64,000 nt of DNA. Origin: GCA-2690565 sp002457235. GTDB lineage: Bacteria > Verrucomicrobiota > Verrucomicrobiia > Opitutales > Coraliomargaritaceae. The stretch covers positions 124,001 to 188,000 of the forward strand of contig JBJLEZ010000009.1 in assembly GCA_045565695.1 (NCBI GenBank). The letters are read 5' to 3'. The position numbers and the translations under genes were made by a program. Positions 49,040 through 54,718 of the stretch are shown here, piece after piece (within the stretch, counting starts at the first letter, position 1; each line of letters opens with the position of its first letter). Below the pieces are notes generated by a model. It was not told the DNA's origin and did not search any database. It was given only the letters and a program-made list of their open reading frames with translations.

Positions 49040-49159
49040 AATGTAGAGTTAGAGTACTCACAAGACTTAATTAATTGGAGTTCAGTAGCTCCGGGAACTG
49101 CAACTGGAAGTAGTGAATTGCAATTCTATAGAGTTAAAGTAACTGATTCTACAGAATAA
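49040..49159 (+). pseudogene. Orphaned C-terminal module of array gene 1
   Basis: Directly after the TAG, in the same frame, 39 codons encode NVELEYSQDLINWSS, then LQFYRVKVTDSTE and a TAA. This matches the end of array gene 3 (ILESSEDMVNWNS...FFRVRAVEDTE). A single substitution giving TAG (49037-49039) is the simplest explanation; read-through or an assembly error would look the same. Confidence 0.75.
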
Positions 49160-49218
49160 TTTCTTTCTCCTCTAAATATATTTAGGGGGTAGCATTTGGG
49201 GTGCTTTTGGGGGGGGGG
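49155..49218 (+). repeat. R1 repeat, copy A (3' block) ending in G10
   Basis: Begins at the stop codon region (GAATAATTTCTTTCTCC), then the palindrome CTAAATATATTTAG with C/G-rich shoulders, then AGCATTTGGGGTGCTTTT and a run of ten G. Copies B, C and D are at 50707, 51375 and 52195. The palindrome and the AGCA/TGCT-TTTT stem make it a likely terminator. Confidence 0.85.
49209..49218. repeat. Poly-G tract, ten bases
   Basis: Uninterrupted G10. The other R1 copies carry six, five and six G at the same place, so the tract differs in length between copies. It lies 75 bp before the start of the outer-membrane protein gene. Confidence 0.9.
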
Positions 49219-49293
49219 ATTTAGTACATCCATCTTGGTTATGCTATTTAAAAAAATAACTTGCTCATTTTAACTGAAGAAATAATAAAAATT

Positions 49294-49950
49294 ATGAGAT
49301 TATTTACTTTATTCCTATTATCCTTCCATTTCTGCTTTTCAGCTCAGTTTATTGACTCTAAATACAATTCATTTAGTGCTAGCAAATTTGAAGTCTCAGA
49401 TTTTGACAGTGAACTTAAAGCTACTGGTCAGCAGCAAATTATTTACTACACACTTCCGACTACAAATATCATATTAGGCATATCCCAATCATCTTTTGAA
49501 TATGATGAACTTTTAGGAATAGATGTTTCTAATTTAAATATTGGGTATGATACTACTAATTTAGGATTAGGATTTTTATATGAGTATGGCGATTTAGATG
49601 TTATTTATTCTATCTATACTGGGAAAATTAGTGCATCTGTGCTTTCAACAGATATTCTTGACGTCAGATTTAAGGGGATAGATGCAATGCTTAGGTCACC
49701 AGTTAGCGATAACTTTGTTTTAAATGTAAGCTTAAGCTACACTCACTTTGATAACTTAACTTTCGATACTATAATTGGACTAAGCGATAGCCAAGTAGAT
49801 ATTTTGGAAGATGGTTTAGAAGGAGAATTCGAACTCCGAATTGGTGTAGACCAAAAATTAGGCGATAACCTAATGCTTTCATATGGTGCCTCAATGGTTG
49901 ATATTTTCGACCTTTCGTCTCTTAATTTTGGTATAGGTTATACTTTTTAG
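49294..49950 (+). CDS. Array gene 2: outer-membrane beta-barrel-like protein
   Basis: 218 residues. Signal peptide MRLFTLFLLSFHFCFSA, different from those of the other array genes. The mature part is a series of amphipathic, alternating strands and ends in GIGYTF, a C-terminal aromatic typical of outer-membrane barrels. It lacks the 'NW...FFR' module and the shared signal peptide. It lies on a segment that interrupts the R1-R2 spacer. ATG at 49294 is chosen over a TTG upstream. No family recognised. Confidence 0.72.
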   Translation: MRLFTLFLLSFHFCFSAQFIDSKYNSFSASKFEVSDFDSELKATGQQQIIYYTLPTTNIILGISQSSFEYDELLGIDVSNLNIGYDTTNLGLGFLYEYGDLDVIYSIYTGKISASVLSTDILDVRFKGIDAMLRSPVSDNFVLNVSLSYTHFDNLTFDTIIGLSDSQVDILEDGLEGEFELRIGVDQKLGDNLMLSYGASMVDIFDLSSLNFGIGYTF

Positions 49951-49965
49951 TGGCACTATTTCTGA

Positions 49966-50043
49966 GGCAGAATGGAGTAGGGTTACTGTCTGTACCCAAC
50001 ATTATAGGATTGATTAGATGTGTGGGTTTTCTAGATTTCTGAT
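49966..50043 (+). repeat. R2 repeat, copy a (leader block)
   Basis: GGCAGAATGGAGTAGG, TTACTG, TGTACCCAACATTATAGG and ATTGATTAGATGTG, then the start of array gene 3. Copies b and c are at 50767 and 51436. It probably holds the promoter and leader: the position of TTAGAT here is TAAGAT and TATAAT in the other copies. Confidence 0.8.
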
Positions 50044-50712
50044 GTGAAATGTTTATTCTTACTATTTTCAGTGCTTCTAAGCAGCACTTTGAGTACTTTG
50101 TATGGTATTACTGAAGTTTGGGAAGCAGTCGTACCCGAAAATTATACCTATGCATTTGCTGGCGAAAGTGGCTCTTGTTTGGTTATAGACCAACAGAACT
50201 ACGATTTGTTGTGGTATAACAGTAGTGGAAGTCTTATTAAAAGTTTTACTGTTTCTGATTTAATTAATGATAATCAAAATCCTTGGAATTTGAATATCAT
50301 TTTTCCATTTAGACTTACTGAATCATTTTGTGCAATTGCAATTGCCGATTATAGCCAATCAAATGGAGGGACTCCTACTTACAACTTAATTGGCGAATTT
50401 AAAAATACTAGAGTGGTTTATGGTTATAATAGTAATTTTGTATCTGCTCGTTCGTATGATTATCTTGCAGTAATAGATAATTCTGACAATGAATTAGAAG
50501 TATATAAATTGGGATTGGATGAAAGCTATTCCACGGTTTCTACTATTCCATCAAATGCAGTTGTCATCCCATCAGATTCCTCTGGACCAGTACAAATCAT
50601 CTTAGAATCCTCTGAGGATATGGTGAATTGGAACTCAGCTAATCCGGGTACTTATGGAGCCTCTACGAATGAAAGGTTCTTTAGAGTCAGAGCTGTTGAA
50701 GATACAGAATAA
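50044..50712 (+). CDS. Array gene 3: secreted protein with C-terminal 'NW-FFR' module
   Basis: 222 residues from a GTG that aligns with the ATG of the other array genes. The signal peptide LFLLFSVLLSSTLSTLYG is a diverged version of the shared one. The body is strand-rich with aromatic turns (YDLLWYNSSGSLIKSF, VVYGYNSN), possibly a partial propeller. The last ~40 residues, IILESSEDMVNWNSA...NERFFRVRAVED, are the shared module. Function unknown; presumably periplasmic or surface. Confidence 0.7.
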   Translation: MKCLFLLFSVLLSSTLSTLYGITEVWEAVVPENYTYAFAGESGSCLVIDQQNYDLLWYNSSGSLIKSFTVSDLINDNQNPWNLNIIFPFRLTESFCAIAIADYSQSNGGTPTYNLIGEFKNTRVVYGYNSNFVSARSYDYLAVIDNSDNELEVYKLGLDESYSTVSTIPSNAVVIPSDSSGPVQIILESSEDMVNWNSANPGTYGASTNERFFRVRAVEDTE

Positions 50713-50768
50713 TTTCTTTCTCCCCTAAATATATTTAAGGGGTAGGATTTGGGGTGCTTTTAGGGGGG
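50707..50768 (+). repeat. R1 repeat, copy B
   Basis: As copy A, with the fuller palindrome CCCCTAAATATATTTAAGGGG and six G. Immediately followed by R2 copy b, giving the unbroken R1-R2 spacer. Confidence 0.85.
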
Positions 50769-50844
50769 CAGAATGGAGTAGGTTTACTGCTTATACCTAA
50801 CATTATAGGATTGATAAGATGAGTAGGTTTTGCAGGTTTCTAGT
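50767..50844 (+). repeat. R2 repeat, copy b
   Basis: GGCAGAATGGAGTAGG through ATTGATAAGATGAGTAGG to the ATG of array gene 4. Shares most positions with copy a. Confidence 0.82.
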
Positions 50845-51366
50845 ATGAAAAATTTGCTTCTTATATTTTCAGTGCTTCTAAGCACTTCTTTATATGGGCA
50901 GATTGGGCCCGATGGTACGGGTACAGTGAATGGCTATTCTATAGGTCCGGGAGCTGACCTCACTGATGCTGACCTCACTGATGCTAACCTCCGTTTTGCA
51001 GACCTCTCCGATGCAGACCTCTCTAGTGCATACCTATCTGGTGCAATAATTTCAAGTACAACTATATTACCTACTGGCTACGGATTAGATTGGTTTAGCT
51101 CGCAAGGTGCTACGGTTCCTCCACAGCAAGGATATACAATTGAAACATATTCCTCAACTGACCTTGTAAATTGGTCCCTTATCAGTTCTGAATCTTTTGA
51201 ATCCAGTGGTGATATACTTTCTTTAAAAACAATATATTCTGACAATAGTAATACATTAGAATCACATTACTCAGTGGATTCAACAAATTGGTCCCTTATT
51301 AAGTCCGAAGCAGTAAATTCTAATGAGAATACTCTGTTTTTTAAATCCCAAGTGACTCCTCAATAA
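50845..51366 (+). CDS. Array gene 4: secreted pentapeptide-repeat protein
   Basis: 173 residues. Signal peptide MKNLLLIFSVLLSTSLYG, then IGPDGTGTVNGYSIGPG and about seven pentapeptide repeats of type A(D/N)Lxx (codons 37-67), which fold as a right-handed beta-helix. After these come two half-copies of the shared module (DLVNWSLISSESF, STNWSLIKSEAV) and NTLFFKSQVTPQ. Its first ~120 bases match array gene 6 at about nine positions in ten, so they are paralogues. The shorter helix may be a deletion product. Confidence 0.75.
   Translation: MKNLLLIFSVLLSTSLYGQIGPDGTGTVNGYSIGPGADLTDADLTDANLRFADLSDADLSSAYLSGAIISSTTILPTGYGLDWFSSQGATVPPQQGYTIETYSSTDLVNWSLISSESFESSGDILSLKTIYSDNSNTLESHYSVDSTNWSLIKSEAVNSNENTLFFKSQVTPQ
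50953..51047 (+). repeat. Pentapeptide-encoding 15-bp tandem repeats, array gene 4
   Basis: About six units of GCTGACCTCACTGAT type in frame with the signal peptide. Units vary at the last two codons. Confidence 0.8.
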
Positions 51367-51374
51367 TCCAAGCC

Positions 51375-51435
51375 GAATAATTTCTTTCTCCTATAAATAT
51401 ATTTAGGGGGTAGCATTTGGGGTGCTTTTAGGGGG
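51375..51435 (+). repeat. R1 repeat, copy C
   Basis: As copy A with CTATAAATATATTTAGGGGG and five G after GCTTTTA. Runs straight into R2 copy c. Confidence 0.85.
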
Positions 51436-51513
51436 ACAGAATGGAGTAGGCTTACTGTTTGTACCAAAGATTTTTTCGATTGATATAATATGTGGGGTTT
51501 CTAGGTTTATGGT
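51436..51513 (+). repeat. R2 repeat, copy c
   Basis: ACAGAATGGAGTAGG, TTACTG, TTTGTACC, then ATTGATATAATATGTGGGG before the ATG of array gene 5. The middle has diverged most, but here the putative -10 box is a perfect TATAAT. Confidence 0.78.
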
Positions 51514-52200
51514 ATGAAAAGCTCTCTATTATTATCCATTTTACTTTTTAATACTACTTTATTTAGCTCGAATACTCCTCAATCTCTAAACGGATTGATT
51601 GAAGTTTCCCACAAAGGTAACAGCACATTTGTTTTTCTATACAATGAAAATTCTATTTACGGCTACCTTGATATTGACCGAGAGAATTTTGAGGAAGCGG
51701 TGATGTACACTGATACTAGCAATTATAATTGGGATAGCCAAGATGCAATAATGACTAGTGAAGCTTGGAGTGAAGCCTATTATACATATCAATTTTTTAA
51801 ATCACCAAGCCCATACTTTTTTCCTTTTAGAAGCGACTTTTATTACAATAGTGAACTAGACCCATATAACTCTAACTGTATCGGCTTATTTTATGACGCT
51901 AGGCTTGATTTAGATAAGAATGGGGTAGCTGATGGCGAACAGTTAGCTTCTGGAAGCCCTTACTCTTTTGATGAAACCTTATTTAATAATGATTTACTAT
52001 TGAATATTATCTTCGCTTCTCCCGGAGAGTTTTTGTCATCTTACCTACCTCTTGAATTAGATTCAGAGAACATAGAGCATTATACAATAAAAACACTTAA
52101 AAGCGAGGATTTAGAAAATTGGGATACAGTTCTTACAAAAACAGTTAAGGGAACTGCTAATAATTTATTCTTTAAATCCGAAATTACCCCTACGGAATAA
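51514..52200 (+). CDS. Array gene 5: secreted protein with Ca-type loop and C-terminal module
   Basis: 228 residues. Signal peptide MKSSLLLSILLFNTTLFSS. The body is rich in Tyr, Phe and Ser and contains DLDKNGVADGEQL, a calcium-binding DxDxNG loop. The C-terminal DLENWDTVLTKTV...NNLFFKSEITPTE is the shared module and resembles the end of array gene 4. No family recognised. Confidence 0.7.
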   Translation: MKSSLLLSILLFNTTLFSSNTPQSLNGLIEVSHKGNSTFVFLYNENSIYGYLDIDRENFEEAVMYTDTSNYNWDSQDAIMTSEAWSEAYYTYQFFKSPSPYFFPFRSDFYYNSELDPYNSNCIGLFYDARLDLDKNGVADGEQLASGSPYSFDETLFNNDLLLNIIFASPGEFLSSYLPLELDSENIEHYTIKTLKSEDLENWDTVLTKTVKGTANNLFFKSEITPTE

Positions 52201-52252
52201 TTTCTTTCTTCTCTTATATTTAAGGGGTAGCATTTGGGGTGCTTTTGGGGGG
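52195..52252 (+). repeat. R1 repeat, copy D
   Basis: GAATAATTTCTTTCTTC, a shortened palindrome, AGCATTTGGGGTGCTTTT and six G. Not followed by R2 but by AACCCACGG twice and a terminator. Confidence 0.83.
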
Positions 52253-52331
52253 ATAACCCACGGTAAACCCACGGGTAATGGACCTTACTCTTACGAGGAC
52301 CCGTTTTAATCTGTTACATTAATTTAACACT

Positions 52332-52362
52332 AAGCCTCTTGGAATTTCCTTGAGGCTTTTTT
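52332..52362 (+). terminator. Intrinsic terminator before array gene 6
   Basis: AAGCCTC tt GGAA t TTCC tt GAGGCTT: a nested perfect hairpin ending in six T. It isolates array gene 6 (start 52385) from the upstream array, so that gene needs its own promoter in the 20-base gap, or is cut off from transcription. Confidence 0.85.
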
Positions 52363-52525
52363 ATTTATTTATAAAATCTCATCTATGAAAAATCTACTCC
52401 TTGTATTTTCAGTGCTTTTAAGCACTTCTTTATATGCTCAAATTGGGCCAGATGGTACGGGTACAGTAAATGGCTATTCTATAGGTCCGGGTGCTGACCT
52501 CTCTTGATGCAGTACCTTCGATTCT

Positions 52526-52879
52526 GCTGACCTCACTGGTGCTGACCTCTCTGGTGCTAACCTCACTCGTGCTGACCTCCCTGGTGCTGACCTCTCTGGT
52601 GCTATCCTCCGTGGTGCTGACCTCTCTGGTGCATACCTCACTAGTGCTGACCTCACTGATGCTAACCTTAGATATGCTGACCTCACTAGTGCTGACCTCA
52701 CTGGTGCTGACCTCACTGAAGCTGACCTCTATGGTGCTGACCTCATTGGTGCTAACCTCACTCGTGCTGTCCTCCCTGGTGCTTACCTCTCTGGTGCTAT
52801 CCTCCGTGATGCTGACCTCTATGGTGCTGACCTCTCAGGTGCTGACCTCACTGGTGCTGACCTCTTTAATGCTAACCTC
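52526..52879 (+). repeat. Long 15-bp tandem array encoding pentapeptide repeats
   Basis: About 24 units of the GGTGCTGACCTCACT type, read as A(D/N)LTG. The correct frame is that of the signal peptide. The repeat also opens other frames (for example 52491-52904 on + and 52474-52716 on -); these are artefacts of the periodicity. Confidence 0.9.
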
Positions 52880-53644
52880 TTGGAAACAATTTGGTCAAAT
52901 GTAATTTCTCAGTCGGACTACGATGCAGTAGTAGCCGAAAGAGATACTGCACTTGCAGCTCAAGCTTCTGCCGAAGCTGAAAGGGATGCTCGTCCCACTC
53001 AAGCTGCTTACGATGCAGTTGTGACTGAGAGAGATGCTAAATTAACTCTAGATGAAGTAAAAGACCTAAGAGCTGGTTCAACAATGATTGAAGTACAAAA
53101 CGGGCAAGCTACACTTAGTATGGATATAGAAAAAAGTTCTGACCTTTCGAGTTGGGCGACTGATAGAACTGCAACAGTTAACATACCAATCGAGGAAGGT
53201 TCTGATACTCAGTTTTTCCGCTTCAAGATGACAGATGCGAGTACTTTTATTACAGTTACAATAGGGGAAGATACTATTGCAGGACAAAGTACTGGTGTAT
53301 TCTATTTTAATGGAGTAGAGAAAGCAGTTTTAGAATTTCAGAAAAATACTAATTATACCTTTATTCAGAATGACTCGTCTAATGCTACCTATAGTTCTGT
53401 ACATCATCCACTAATGTTCAGTACTGGTGCCGGCGGAGAGCTTAATGGTAACGGACATTATATGACCGGAGTAGTCTATAAATTAGATGGTGTTACTGTA
53501 AGTATGGCAGATTATGTCAGTGGATTTGTGGCTGCTAGTGATAGAAGAATAGAGTGGACAGTACCTAGTGACGCTCCTTCAACTCTTTACTACTGGTGTC
53601 ATTTCCATACAGGTCAAGGAGCAGCGATGACTGTGACTGATTAA
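52880..53644 (+). CDS. C-terminal part of array gene 6: helical repeats, shared module, cupredoxin-like domain
   Basis: If translation restarts after the TGA, the first usable start is the TTG at 52880, giving 254 residues with no signal peptide. The cupredoxin-like end has a His in SVHHPLMF and a CHFHTGQGAAM stretch, i.e. the His, Cys, His, Met set of a type 1 copper site. The segment YTFIQNDSSN...HHPLMFSTGAGG...LYYWCHFHTGQG resembles domains common in marine bacterial and phage proteins. As a cytoplasmic restart product it makes little sense, so it is best read as part of the broken gene. Confidence 0.45.
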   Translation: METIWSNVISQSDYDAVVAERDTALAAQASAEAERDARPTQAAYDAVVTERDAKLTLDEVKDLRAGSTMIEVQNGQATLSMDIEKSSDLSSWATDRTATVNIPIEEGSDTQFFRFKMTDASTFITVTIGEDTIAGQSTGVFYFNGVEKAVLEFQKNTNYTFIQNDSSNATYSSVHHPLMFSTGAGGELNGNGHYMTGVVYKLDGVTVSMADYVSGFVAASDRRIEWTVPSDAPSTLYYWCHFHTGQGAAMTVTD

Positions 53645-53729
53645 CGGAATGATGGTATAGAGAGTTCTTTATTTAAGAGGCATTAAAGGCTAAAGGCTTA
53701 TATTTGCTGACCCTTAGAATTTGGGTACT

Positions 53730-53746
53730 AACGGTTCGAATCCCTT
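53730..53746 (+). other. T-arm-like tRNA remnant
   Basis: AACGG-TTCGAAT-CCCTT has the T-loop sequence and four of five stem pairs of a tRNA T arm. No complete tRNA surrounds it. It lies between the array and the next conserved gene, and may be the scar of an integration event. It matches neither tRNA-Asn nor tRNA-Phe of this window. Confidence 0.3.
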
Positions 53747-53752
53747 TGATAA

Positions 53753-54520
53753 TTATTTTATCTGGCTATCCGTTTTGTTTGTATCAGTGCTATGTCTGTA
53801 GATTTCCCATTCACCGTTTACGTGTTCGAGTAACGCTGTAGGACTTTCTACCCAATCACCATCATTCATATATTCTATAGTATTAATCGTTTTAATCTCT
53901 GCATGGTGAATATGGCCGCAAACAATACCATCGTAGCCCTTATCTTTACAGTATTGTGCTACATAATCTTCGTATCGATTGATGAATTTAACAGCTTCCT
54001 TAGTATTACTCTTTAGCCATTTTGATAAACTCCAATAAGGATATCCAAATAATTTCCGCACTTTGTTGAAGTAAGTATTAAATGATATCATCAAATCATA
54101 TAAGGTATCACCGATGTGCATAATCCACTTTCTATTTTTACGCATTAAAACATCAAACATGTCACCATGAACTATCAAATATTTCTTTCCATTTAATGCG
54201 GTATATGTGTGTTTATTTAAAATTTTTATCCTACCGATATCGATATTAAACCTTAGAAAAGGTCTTAAGCCTTCGTCATGATTGCCCAGTAGATAATAAA
54301 CTTTCGTGCCGCGTTTTGCCGATGTAAGTATTCTGCGTATCACATTAGCATGACTCTGTGGGAAATACCAACGCTTCCTTAAGCGCCAACCGTCAACCAC
54401 ATCACCAACTAAAAATAGATTGTCGCAGGTATGAGCTTTTAAAAAATTACAGAGAGAGTCGGCCTGACATCCCTTAGTCCCTAAGTGAATATCTGATATA
54501 AAAATACTTTTACAGTGCAT
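53753..54520 (-). CDS. UDP-2,3-diacylglucosamine pyrophosphatase-like metallophosphoesterase (LpxH-like)
   Basis: 255 residues from the ATG at 54520, just before the conserved SIFISDIHLGTKG; the frame runs on to 54637 but that part is not conserved in type. Metal-binding motifs are DIHLG, GDVVDGW, LGNHDE, VHGD and CGHIHHA. The family cleaves UDP-diacylglucosamine in lipid A synthesis, but this longer group is only LpxH-like, so lipid A work is probable, not proven. No signal peptide. Confidence 0.82.
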   Translation of the reverse strand: MHCKSIFISDIHLGTKGCQADSLCNFLKAHTCDNLFLVGDVVDGWRLRKRWYFPQSHANVIRRILTSAKRGTKVYYLLGNHDEGLRPFLRFNIDIGRIKILNKHTYTALNGKKYLIVHGDMFDVLMRKNRKWIMHIGDTLYDLMISFNTYFNKVRKLFGYPYWSLSKWLKSNTKEAVKFINRYEDYVAQYCKDKGYDGIVCGHIHHAEIKTINTIEYMNDGDWVESPTALLEHVNGEWEIYRHSTDTNKTDSQIK

Positions 54521-54718
54521 GAAATTGGATGATGTTATTAATAAATTTCTTTTAATTAAGTTACTTGTCACTCTAAATATTTCAAGAATATCTATATGTG
54601 AAGAAATATATTCAAAAAGCATCCTCAATATACTCAATTTGAATCTAACGTGATAAAAACATAAATTTTCAAATAATTATTGCTTGTTTCGTTAATATGG
54701 GTTGTTTGTATCGTCTTT

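Larger units (their letters stand above)
52385..53644 (+). pseudogene. Array gene 6: secreted pentapeptide-repeat/cupredoxin protein, broken by an in-frame TGA
   Basis: One continuous frame of 419 codons apart from a TGA at 52505-52507 (codon 41). Before the stop: signal peptide MKNLLLVFSVLLSTSLYA and IGPDGTGTVNGYSIGPGADLS. After it: about 24 pentapeptides (codons 48-165), two YDAVVxERDA-type helical repeats, the shared module (DLSSWATD...FFRFKM) and a C-terminal cupredoxin-like domain. Compared with array gene 4, the region after codon 40 looks like a +1 insertion (extra T) followed by a +2 shift, which restores frame but leaves the stop. Probably a recent pseudogene, unless the stop is an assembly error. 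Confidence 0.75.

Noticed and set aside
52474..52716. Open - frame of repeated RSAPV-type units
   Set aside because: Antisense shadow of the pentapeptide-coding tandem repeat.
52491..52904. Open + frame of repeated LTSLV units
   Set aside because: Out of frame with the signal peptide and the pentapeptide pattern; produced by the 15-bp periodicity of the repeat.
48500..53644. Integron cassette array
   Set aside because: Same-direction genes with repeated spacers suggest it, and R2 contains an RYYYAAC-like ACCCAAC, but no matching GTTRRRY partner, no attC fold and no integrase are visible, and the genes carry their own promoters.
48584..53644. Stop-codon recoding (TAG or TGA read as sense)
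   Set aside because: Other genes in the window use TAA, TAG and TGA as normal stops, so genome-wide recoding is not supported.
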